A stretch of DNA of 64,000 bases from Enoplolaimus lenunculus (lineage: Eukaryota; Nematoda; Enoplea; Enoplida; Thoracostomopsidae): positions 62,001 to 126,000 of the forward strand of contig JASANG010000879.1 in the NCBI GenBank assembly GCA_030248215.1, given 5' to 3'. How positions within the stretch are numbered: the first letter of the stretch is position 1; every line of letters starts with the position of its first letter. Both the position numbers and the translations under genes were made by a program. Shown piece after piece: positions 47,360 through 59,300 of the stretch. Below the pieces are notes generated by a model. It saw only the letters and a list, made by a program, of their open reading frames with translations, ran no database searches and was not told the DNA's origin.

Positions 47360-47610
47360 ACTCATTTCATAACCACCCACGTGGCTTTTCCGTCTCACCA
47401 TACCCCCAGTTATGCAAAATATCCTCGTCACCCAGAATCCCACAGTACTAGTCCAATCGACAACAATGCCAAATATTAAGTCCGCGTGCAGTTATTTCCG
47501 CATTCGCGACAACTTAAAGTGCGCAACGGAGATCTGCCGTTGCTGGCCCTACTCGATCCAGGTTATACGATCTGGTCCGCGGAAAACTGCATACCTACAG
47601 TTTAGACAAT
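47360..47610 (+). pseudogene. Possible fossil fragment of a retroelement protease region
   Basis: A GC-richer stretch. One frame near 47520-47605 reads NGDLPLLALLDPGYTIWS, which recalls the LLDTG core of LTR-retrotransposon aspartic proteases. It is a short, broken remnant without LTRs or other domains; family and age cannot be set. Confidence 0.3.
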
Positions 47611-47624
47611 GTTTCATTTTATGA

Positions 47625-50600
47625 AAGTCTCGCGTTGTCCTTGGCGTTCTCACAATGAAATTGTTCTTACGAAACAGGTCCGTAGCTTACAACAAAAGAC
47701 AGGCTTTTCGTTGTTTTGAAATTGACTCGTCATTTTTCTTAATCTACTTAGCTATGTAATTAAAGTTTATTTTATTAGCAGAATGCTAACGCAGCTATAC
47801 CAGCAAAATTTACAATAGTTCCTTTTTATTCCTGAAAATTTTCCACATTGTTTTCGGCGACTTGCTGCGTACTAAACCAACTGTGTACGAGCTTTACTTT
47901 GTAATATGTTCAACATTGAAACTAGCAATACGAACAAGTTTACTAAAATGTTATGTTTTTTTACCTCAGGGTCTGCTATGAGCAAACATGCGTAAACTGT
48001 AAATATGACGCTGGAAATGATAATTTTTGCTGCCTCAGTGCAAATTTAAACTTCGGAAGTATAAAATTTCACCTCATCTCAATCAATCTAAAATTGTGCA
48101 GCATAGTTGTCCCGCCATATTAGTGGTAGGGGCAGATTGTTTATTAGTGCTATATGCATAACGATAACAGTGCGTTAAAAACGTATCACATGTCAAGTAA
48201 TAGTTGTAGCACCGCTATACGTTCTGAGATATGAACGCAAATTGGTGCGATGCGTCAATAGTGCGGCACCAGCCGAACGAAGTAAGGCGAGTGCGTGCCA
48301 CGAGAGCATCGCTATCTTGTTGTGAAAGTGAATAAAGAACTGGTATACGCACAAGTGTGGAACGGGTGCGGTAGCACGAATTGGACATGACAGCTTGTTT
48401 TGATTTCAGAAGCTTATTATACAGATAGAGAAGCCCCGGATAATCAAATCCTAAGAATATTGCGTGCTTAAGCCATTGTTAATCATTGGGAAATCGACCT
48501 TCCCTCTAAATATCAAGGTTTTCGTACAAATCGGGCAAAGATTACAACTGGAGGCTTTACATTTTCTAAATACAGCGACAGGTTTAAAAAATTATTTTAT
48601 ATTTACATTTCGGCGACTAAATGATATTTGCGGAAAGCATAAAAACGTGAAAAGTTTACACCTTAAAATAGAATTAGAAAAAAATTAGCACCGTTTGTAG
48701 TTTGATAAGAAGTTTTTAGCGTTAAAGCAACTTTGATTTCTGCTCATTTTTACAATCACACCTTTAACTTTTGCGGCGCTGTGTCTTTAATATTGTTTCA
48801 GGCAAAATAGATTTTGTTTGATACGTAATGGTCGCAGGCAAAAGCGAACAAATTGTATAATTTTAATTTGCTAAAATTATAAAGCGAAAATTTCTTCAAA
48901 AAGTCGTTTTTATTCTATATATTAAGGGCTCAGAAAATTTTGTAACATCGAATTAACCAGTTAGATACCATTCCTACGTCTGTATCCCAACATAGCGCTC
49001 GTATCAAGTGTAACCCGTTTGTACAGTTTCTTTCCTTTCTCCCCCAAGTTTGATACAAGATTTCTTCGTTTTATCCATTGCAATATCTGGAATGAACTTC
49101 TGAGAAGTTTGTGATTTTTATTAATCTTAAACAGGGTAAAAATACGTTTGACATCAAAACAGTTTTTTCAGGCCGAAACCTCTAAACTATAAACTGTTGG
49201 TGAGTTGCTCTCTAAACCGTTTCGTATCACCCAACTCCTCTCATCGAGAAATCTTTGCCAAAATCCTGTCATGAGCAACCGCTTTTCCCATGCGCACTGG
49301 GTACGCGGTTGTCATGGAATGCTAAGCTTAATTAGTTTCCATTCTATGAGCAATTAATAAATTGTATTGTTGTCGTGGAAAAACCTAGAATATTTGCCGA
49401 TTTTGTAAATTTAAATAGCTCTGGAAACAAAATTTCAACGCAAGTTGTAAACACTTACACAAATAAAGTGACGTCACCTGTAAAGGTCAATTTGCAGCGT
49501 CATAAACACCGAATTCCTCAATTCACATATGCATCCACTGCCCACAGACGCCGCTGTTGTTGACGATGGTAATGTTTTGTTTGTTAAAAGCGTGAAACAT
49601 CCGGGGTCTGTCAACCGTAACCAACTTGTTAGAGTTGGTAAACGACGGTCGCAGTTGTTTTTTCACCCGTTGCTGATGCTTAACGGAAACCCCGCTGGTA
49701 CGCAGTACTCTTGTGGGATTTCAACTCAAAATTTAGTCAAGTGTATTAACTGCTTCATGAGCATGATACTCCAGGCCATCTAAAAACTCACACGGTTGAT
49801 TTGTTTTATAGACAGCAAAAATATTTCACACCATTAAGGTTTCTAACCATAAGCGTGTGGGGAGCGGTTTTGGGATCGAAACCGATCTTAATATCCGCAC
49901 CAAAACATTATTTTGCGGCATTTGTCGCCCTGATACGATATTTTTATCACACCCCGATGCTAAATTTTCGTAACAATGCTTCACATTCTGGAAAGTTAAA
50001 CCCTTTCAAACTAAAAATCCTGGCTACGGGCCTATCCATAAAGTTATACGTCACTTCATATTTACAACATCGCTTGCAACTGAAATGACGAAAATTTCCG
50101 GACACTACTACAACTCAAAGTTGTGCTTTAAAGGCGGTATGCGAACAATATTTGATTGCCTTGAAATTATACATTTTTGACGCAGGACAGAGAAATAGTT
50201 TGCGTGACGATGTACATAAATATCCGCTTTTTTAACTCAACTGCATTGACTGCGAAAAAAAGGCAACTTCTTACGTATAGTTTTCGACGTATATAAATAG
50301 AAAAATTTTCGAGGCAACGAACTTTGCTTAAGTATTTTAATCTTGTATGTTTTCATCTTGACTGTGGTGGATTGCTAGCGAAAATAGCTTACAACGAAAA
50401 TCTACTGAAGCATATTCAAAAATGCGAATTTGTCCAACGAGAAATTGCAGAATGCCTCAGTTGCAAATATTTCAATGTATCAAAGCGCACCCTAAAAGTG
50501 GCAAATAACAATTGACAAATGACATGATTAAGCGATAGTGACGATTTTGCATGCAGCTTTCGTTCATTCTTTAAATTACAGATAATCATGGTATCTGTAT

Positions 50601-52011
50601 ATTGAACGTACTCGACTATCAGTGCATTCGCAAATTGGCCTTGTAGTCGAGGTTCACAAGGAAATCCATGGCGAAAATCTTCATGGTGATTTCCACGAAA
50701 TTTTTCCACGGAGTAGCGTGCGATGGAATTAGAAATTCTAACCCCATGACATCCCTGTATAATTTGCACATGTAGAACTTTAAGCGCAAAAGGCACTAAC
50801 CAGTGTATATTGTTTAAATACACAAAGCTGATTAATAACTGAAATGAACATGCTAGATTGTTGTAAATTGTTTTACAATGCTCAAAGTGGCTTGGACAAC
50901 AATTTGATATGAAATTCAAAAATAATTTAGCACAGTAGCTTAGAAATTAAATCACGAATGTTATGTTCAATTTCTTATAAAATTTCAATAAATTCGTAAG
51001 TTTTGCTGCACAAATTTCAAGGTCACCGATTTCACTTCGACGCAACATCATAAGTGATGCAGGTTTGTTGAGCGTTATATTTAAAAGTATTTTAACAATT
51101 TCGTTTTATTTTCGCAATTTGTTGCTGTAAGCGATGAAGTAATTCCAAATACTGTCGAAGTACAGAAATGTACTATTTCATGCCTGCGACAGCGTGTCAC
51201 TAGTATTCAGTTACGCAATTACGATTGGCTGGGTTTCTGAAATCGTAAATTATTTGTGCTTATGTTATCTTTAAGTGCTTGTGAAATTACCATGAGTCCA
51301 CAATTACTGGTGAACCATGGTTAGTTAGTACTGTAGTGACTTGAATAAGAGTGATGACTCATATTTATTTGGCCTCTCCAGAGGGTACCCCTTGGTATTC
51401 GGTTACCAACTGTTATTTATTTTCAACCTGCCCTCCTCCACCCTTCGTTACTGATATATTATTAAACATTTTTTGCCTTTCATCAAAAGCTTGAGCGATA
51501 ATGCAAGTTTATACTTTATAATGTTACTTTCAAAACTTAAGTATATACGCTTTAAAGTTTCGAACTTAACTTCATTTGGTCCTGGAGTTATTTATGCGCT
51601 ACAATTTTTATAATTGACATTTATGTACTTAGTAACTTAAGTATTTTAATAATTACAATTTTAGAAATTATATAACCATTAAGTAATTGCTTATCAAATA
51701 CTTAAGTTTGAAGTTGTAAGATTTCAGAAACCAGCCCTTGTTTTAGTAAATTAAACAAAAGCAGAGTCTCGACTTTTTCGCGACAAACTAGTCAGCTCAA
51801 ATTGTTTTCCTTAGTCAGCCGTAAATCGAAGGCTTAGGTACAGTTTCTCGCAGTACTTGAAATAGTAAGGTTATTGCATTACTCTGTCTATTGCTTTTGT
51901 GGATAGCGCTTAGCCTGAATTGATGCTGGTAAAGCTAAATAGTGTCCTATTTATGTAAAGTACTGCTAAAATTTAAAATCAGCCGTTTGTTTCGAGACAA
52001 CCCAAAACGTA
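47625..52011. other. Intergenic DNA without a recognised gene
   Basis: No exon that I can name. The minus-strand frame at 50416-50919 (167 codons) is the longest non-repeat frame here, but it shows no domain and has AT-rich, weak codon use. CTTAAGT-type words repeat at 51535-51720. Confidence 0.35.
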
Positions 52012-52225
52012 CACTGTAAATTACAATGAATTGATTAATCAATTCACCTAGCGAGTTGATTATTTCTGAATTAACATCAGTAAACATTAATTCACTCTCA
52101 GTTGAGTAGTTGAGTTGATCCTCCCTCTAAGTTGCGTTGACTTTGAGTGAGTTGATTAATTAACTCAGAATGAATTGAATCAACTCAAAAACCTGAGTTC
52201 TGATAGTCCTAACTCAGACTGAAAA
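52012..52225. mobile_element. Foldback element of TGAGTT/AACTCA words (family L copy 1)
   Basis: The start CACTGTAAATTACAATGAAT matches the left end of the element at 57946-58194, and the interior is made of GAGTTGATT/AATCAACTC words. The right terminus is unclear. Confidence 0.5.
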
Positions 52226-52599
52226 ACAACGTATACGTTAGAGTTCCGTTTTTGATCGTTATAATATAGGTAAAGGCAACTGAATTTTTCCCCAATTATT
52301 ATTTACTATACATCAAAGATTCGTAAGTATTATTAAACTTTGTCAACTTTTTTAAGTCAGCGCTGAATTTCAACGATATTCTGCCCACGCGTGAATGAGA
52401 AAGTGCTAAAATTTTTGTTTATTATTTGTTATTTTGTAATATACCTAGTTTGTACTAAATATTTGCGCAATATTTAAAGTCAAACAACAACGCAAATGAA
52501 TGCATTGAGAATTCGGCAATTTTACTGTTCAATTATAATATTCTAAAGTCTGGTCTGTGGAATTCTGTAGTTTAATTAAAATTTCTTGCCCAGATGTAA

Positions 52600-52782
52600 C
52601 CGCGGGCTCGTTGCCAAAAGGGGGCCAAGAAGGGCGGAAGGCTCGGTTCGGCCCCTTGTAAACATTTTGGGCCACCCTAGAAGATTTTCAACCTTACTTA
52701 TAACTTATTGAAAACCCTTGAATGCCCTTCTTGAGAAATTTTAGCCCCCCCCCCCCAGCAAAGTGAGCTGCCTACGGGCCTG
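52600..52782 (+). mobile_element. Family E copy 3
   Basis: The right end GAGCTGCCTACGGGCCTG and the interior modules (GATTTTCAACCTTACTT, AGAAATTTTAGCCCC) match copies 1 and 2. The left end and target duplication are unclear. Confidence 0.6.
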
Positions 52783-53387
52783 TATAATAAGCAGGAAATC
52801 AACATAGCAGCCGACGAAACTGATTCTGTGCAATCTTGCGTAAAATTTACTTCTTGCCATTAACGAGAACATTCTCGGTTTATCTTATAAAAAGATAAAG
52901 GATTTTAAAACGTCAGTTACTTTTCTTCTGTGGAATAAAAGCGTCAATTATACAAGTGGTACCTGCAAAAACAATTATTTTAAATTTTCGTTCTTATGCG
53001 TTGTTAAAACTTGTTATACTCTCAGTTCCCACCAAGTTCATGAATCTAGCGAAGCCGGCTAAAAATATTTTTGATCTTAGTAAAAACTGTTAGTATCCCA
53101 AATAAACAATTCTTGGATATTCAAATATGGGCCCCCAAATGTTACCAGTAGTTTAAGACGGTTCCGTATGCGCAAATAAAGTTTTTTGTATCAATACGAG
53201 CTGAACAAGATTGCCAAAAGATTTCAGACTGTATCATACCGACCGCATCACGAAATGCTGATATTGATTAGGATTTTCTGATCATTCAGATTTATTATAA
53301 TTATTTATATTACTTTTAGTAGCGAGCCAAATATATTTTTTGGCAACTAATGGCATAAGATTACAAAACTTTTCATTTTCGCAAGCC

Positions 53388-56300
53388 ATGAATTATGTCG
53401 AATGTGGTTTTATCGCGTTATGTTTAGTATCAGTAATCGTCGACGATGTATTATCGAAAACGTACTCAGGGTAAGACTGTTCTCATGTGGAAACAATAAA
53501 GTTCGATTTTACGACAATTCGTTACGCGAAAACTTGTTGTCTGGCAAAACCTAATCCCTAAACCCAAGCATAAACCTAAACATAAGACTAAGCCTAAGCC
53601 GAGGTATAATAATGGGCGACAAATTGTTGAATCGACGAACTGTCGGATCACAAGCTGTCAGTCGAAGAGTTGTATGGTGACGAATTGCGATGCCATACAA
53701 TGGATATAAAAGTGATATACGATGTTGCTTTTTCCTATTGGTAATAAAGAATTATTTATGCTTGTGAAATTATAGCTTACAATCATAAGCTTACGGCTTG
53801 CAAAAATATGGGACCACGTTACTATTTTCTAGCCGACTCACATATTTTGGTGCAACCTACTTCTTCTACAATGGGGCCCATGTTACTTTAAAAGGCGTCC
53901 AGGTTTCTGGTGGGTCTATTAAAAGTAGGTTTAGATTCTAGATTACTTTTTTGCTTAGGCTTAGGCTTAGGAACTCATTATTGCAACGCTTAGGCTTAGG
54001 CTTAGGAATACGCTTAATCTACTGTTACGCCGCTTAAAGGAACATTGGCGTACAATGGCATGGACCTCATTGCCGAAGGACAAGAAGAAGAGGGGGACAG
54101 TTTCCTTGCCGAGGTTTCGAGAAAACGAGATTTTTTAAAACTATTGAAAGCAAATAATATTTGCTAAATTTCTTTGCTGGTCGAAAATTTGTGGTTCCAC
54201 AAACTTAAAGTTAACTTGTAATATTGACCGGTGTCAATCTCGGCTTGAACCATATCAGTTCTATGACCTGGCAGGCAAATGCTAGAAATATTTACGATAA
54301 ATACCAATCGCTCTAGCGTTATAAAGCATTTATCTATAAAATATGTTTTGTCGAAGGAAATATCTCTCAGAATCGACAGCATTTCTACTCGCCTGTATTT
54401 TTATTATAACACGTCTTTAGACTTCGCTTATTTTTAGGTATAAGCTGTTTCGTGTGACGCCTCGAACGTCATCGCAACTTGAGTTTTTATTGAACTTAAG
54501 GGAAGATGAATCAGATTTGGGGGTAAGTCTTCCCAAGAGTCGATGATAACTCATGACTCTTGATAAGAGCGAGTGATAAAACAAGCGTGTGCCACTGGGT
54601 ATATTTTGTGAACAAAACAATGTTCCCAGCGTATGTTTCGTTTTTGACTTACCCCGGTTAGTTAGGGGGGTCAGTATGCAGTTTCGCATAATGCACTGTA
54701 GCAAAGTATGTCCTCTTCCCCAAGCAAGGGTGTGGTTCGACCAAAAACGCAACGCTCGATGTTACATTTTATACAACACAAATTTCGATAGTTGCATTCT
54801 CGTGTTAAAGAGTGATCAAACACTCTTGCTATTAATATAAGAGTAAATTTTTCTACGTCATATTTGGGGGGACGATAGTAGTTCGCGTTAACTGTTGATA
54901 GAGCTGGGGCTTTTTAAAATATAACACGGAGCCGTTCTACGACAACCAAACCATGGAAACTATGGCCTAAAAAAACAACAGGGACAAAACAGTGTTATTA
55001 GCTTATTCCTAAGCTTACGCCTAAGCCTACGCCTAAGCTTAAAAAGCGTAAGAATGAATTTATTCCTAAGCCTAAGCTTAAGCCTAAGCCAAGCAAAAAA
55101 TTAGTGTAAAGCTTAAGCTTATTTTATTTTAATCCCGCAGAAAAAAGTTCCGCCCGTGACATTTACATGGACCAAAAACTAGGAATCGATTCAACGGGAG
55201 ACAAGCATTAATACATCAACATAACACAACGAACTGTTTGCTATGCATTGTAAAATGTGTAGCCAGAATTTGGTTTTGGAGGTGTCACCTCATGGATAAT
55301 TTAGGAAAATGTGATGATGTCTTCTAACCAGACATGTTTCTGTACAATAATTTGAGCAGGAAATTTATTAACAAATTAACTACGCATATCAGCTCATTTA
55401 ATAGAAGAATTTCGTTTTAAAAAATCTGACGCAATCAAAAAGAATTTATCTTGATTCCAGACAGGGTGTTGCTAGGCGTTTTGGTTTACAGACATTTTTT
55501 ACAAACAATGTTTCTAAGGCATTGAATTGAACTAAGCTTTAGTCTGTTGGTTCTAGATTGATTTTTGGAAAGAAACGGTCAACATACACGATCCAGCAGA
55601 CGTTATGGTACCTCCAACGCTTGTCAACTCGTTTTCGAAACAGCTCGACAAATCAAAATTTGAATACGAAATCACCATCGAAGACGTGCAGAGGTTAGAC
55701 TAGTGCTCAGTACACTTCATATCTAGGGGCTTTGACGGGGGGCGATTTCGGGGATCAAACCCACTCTCATTGTCATTTTGTACTTTTTTAAATCCTGGCT
55801 ATGCCCATGTCCGTATTGCAATGGTTAAAATAAATTGAATTCAGAAGTTTTAGTTTGTTGTGCAGTGCTGGAGCCGGCTACTGTGTCCCCGTCACAGTAC
55901 CGGGGTGGGGTCCTTTGCGGTGATTAAAATATTTTTCTCATTTTTTGTTTAGAATCTTGTTAGAAAGGAGACCGCGTCTTTGAGGTTGGGCCCCCAAATA
56001 GGGGTATGTGAATGGCTGCTCGTGCCTTGTTGATGCGTTTTGTAAAATGCTATTTTTGGGTTTTATTACTTAAAAAATATTAAGTAATATATTTAAGCAT
56101 CATAAATTCGGAAAAACAATCAAATGGTCACGATTCTAATGGTGACAATCGAAGACGACGACGAGCGATTTCATCGTACAACAGGAGTCGATTTAATTCG
56201 TATGTTCAGGTACAGATAAATTTGCTGCAATGGTTTTCCGGCAGGCCAGCATACTGTTTGCGCTTACTTTTAAAGCACGTTTTTCGTGATTTTTTTTTAA

Positions 56301-59300
56301 TATTTGAAGATTGACCAGTTACGATAAAGGCGTACAAATTTTAACTGTTTTAATATACCCGTATTTTTTTCACATATTTGGCTAGAAACCACATTGTAAT
56401 CTTTAAATTTACAAAATTTTAGTCGCATCTAGGCCGGTAGAACGTACAGCCCACATCCTGTCTGAATCTGTTAGCGGTATGACCAGAGTTTTAAAGCCAT
56501 CTGATATGTTACATAATAATTTCTAAATACAATGGCGATGAGTGTGTCTTCAAACACAAAAGGGCCGTCGTGCACGTACTCGGGCACCGAAAACTCTTTC
56601 TATTTTTATTTCCTATGATTGCCAATAGTTGTTCCAGGTCCTTAAAATTACTGGTATTTAATAGAACGAGACCAACTATTTACCACGACTAATAGGCGTC
56701 CGAGACACGACACATTCATAAGCTTGACTTGTTTTATATCTTGTATTTTCATTAATAGATATCGCGTCATTTGTCTGATATCGCCAAACAACATGACATT
56801 GTCAGTTTAATACCAATCAAACGATCTTACGAAGGTCGAAGCATGACTGTCGTTAAAGTAAAGAAAACATTTTTCGATATCGGGAGCATTAATAGTTTGC
56901 AGTGATGGAAACTATTAATTTCGAATACAGACCTTACAGTTTTCTGCAGTATCAAAACAGTCGCTACCGGAATTTTGTTGAACTGGATTTTACTCAAATT
57001 CAACAAATTCATTATTGTTTTTACGTTTCAAATGTTTAGTTTGAATTAAATGTTTGAGCAAAATGCATCGATGACAAGAGGTTAAACGTGCGCGATTGAA
57101 AACTGCAGTTTCATGATATTTTTTGTTTTAGATCAGCACCGGAAGTCGCCGTCCTGGCAAAAAAGGCGTTTTCATCGACGCTGGATTTCATGCACGTGAA
57201 TGGATTGCACCAGCGGTTGCGTTGTATATGATGGACGAGGTATCTTGTTGATTTTTGATTTTATGCTATAAAACTATTACACTAAACTGGATGTAAACAT
57301 ATCAAAACCTATTCGAGGTTAAACACTACAGTATACACTGAGTTTGTTTTGTTCATAAAAGCAGACAGCAATCAAAATGTCTAATGCACTGTATATGTGG
57401 ATACTTTGAGAAGCGTAAAAGTAGTATAAGCATATTCTCAAGCCTAAACCTAAACCACAGCGTTAGCTTAAGCAAAAATTAGCCTCTAACTTAAGCTATT
57501 TTATAATTAGACGACTACACGGCACCGTAACATTGTCTTCCACCAATAGCTTCCACAATTTCATAGAGTTCTGTTTTAAACTTTAAATGAACGCGTAGTA
57601 GATTTGCTATGATATACAAGCCAGATTTAAACTTTTTAGGCAGGCCGAGACTTTTCTAACATAGTTTTGCCCTCCCCTGCGCTGCACTCTTCAGGTTTTG
57701 GCTACAGGATTTATATCACAACTTAAACAAATCAAATCACAGCTTACCGTTCTATATTTGAAAGTTGATTGCATTGGGTATTTGAACTTTGTTTTCAGAT
57801 CATCGGCAAGTATAATGCAAACGATCGCTACTTTCGTGATATTTTGAGTCGAATTGACTTTTACTTTTTGCCGGTTGCAAATCCTGACGGCTACGAGTAC
57901 TCGAGAACGCGGGTAAGTGGTAAGTTTTTCTATCTGAACTTGTACACTGTAAATTTCAGTGAGTTGCTTTTAACTCAGAAAGAGTTGATTCCGCCCACAA
58001 GTGTGAGCTCTGAATTATGTCTTTCAGAACTCAGAATTTTGAATTGATTGAACTTATTTCGAGTTAATGAATTAACTCACCCAGAATTAAATCAACTTAG
58101 AGTGAGTTATTGTTTGCTGTTATTAACTCAAAAATAGGCAGAAATAACCAATTTTCCCTGTGCGTTGATTAATCAACTCATAGGAATTTACAGTGTACTG
58201 TATAATATGTGTTTCTCAATTGAGCGTTTATACACCGGATTTATCCTAAAAGATAAGTGGGGCCAAATAGAACGTATTTGGTCGTTAGCTTAGACCCTGG
58301 TATTTATTTAACATTCAGTTTCTGTTGAAGTAACGCGTACAATCCTTTCAGATTATCCTTTTGCTTTAAAATCATTAGATTATCCACGGGCCAGAAGCCA
58401 AAGGGTGGGCCAGGAGGAACTCAGCCCCCCAGAAAATTTTTTGCCCCTCTAGAGGATTTTCAACCTTACTTAAGTAAACCCTTAAATTCCCATCCTGACA
58501 AATTTTCATCCCCCCTAGCAAGGTGAGCTGGCTACGGACTTGGTAATCCATTGGTCTTAAATCGAAGATAAAAATGGGTTCGTTTGCTATTTTATAATTT
58601 AGTTAGCGTGTATTTCGTTAATTCAGGATAGACTATGGCGAAAAACACGGTCTGGTGATCATTGTGAGTGTGTTCGGTACAGATTTCGCTCGCGATGTCG
58701 AAGAAAATGTGCGCGCGGCGTCGATCTGAATCGAAACTTTTCGTTTAAATACGGAGGTTAGTATTTAGAGTGGCACATGCCCCGCGGACATCCCCGAACA
58801 AACCTCGGCCGTTAAATAAATTTTCGACATGGATATACCCGCCCGCGGCTAAAGAATTTGAAAGTGCGGGTAAAAATTTTGATTTTTGTTTATTTATCTA
58901 CAGTTTGGGCTACAAACAACAAACATGAGGTTTAACTATATCAGCCTGGTGTTACATTTTATACTTATAGAATACTGGTTTATTTTGCCCTAAATACCAC
59001 GATACAACGTGATATATCTGCCGAGCGAACTTAAATAATTCTAAACCACCAGTCCAAAATTTAGAAACTTTCAACGTTTTCTAAAAGAATGTCTAAATCA
59101 AACTTCATCTTCAGTGTTGAGTATACCACATCTAACTATGCAGTGGCATTTCACTGCTCCGGTATTTGCAAAACCGGCGGCCACAATTATGCAGACCCAA
59201 CCACACCCCGGAACTCTCCCGAGCGCCTATGGCTAAGTGGGCCAATGTTACTTTAAGGGGCGTAACAGTAGATTAAACGTATTCCAAAACCTAAGCCTAA

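Noticed and set aside
50416-50919. 167-codon minus-strand frame as a gene
   Set aside because: No recognised domain, no splice structure, and length not exceptional for chance in six frames of 64 kb.
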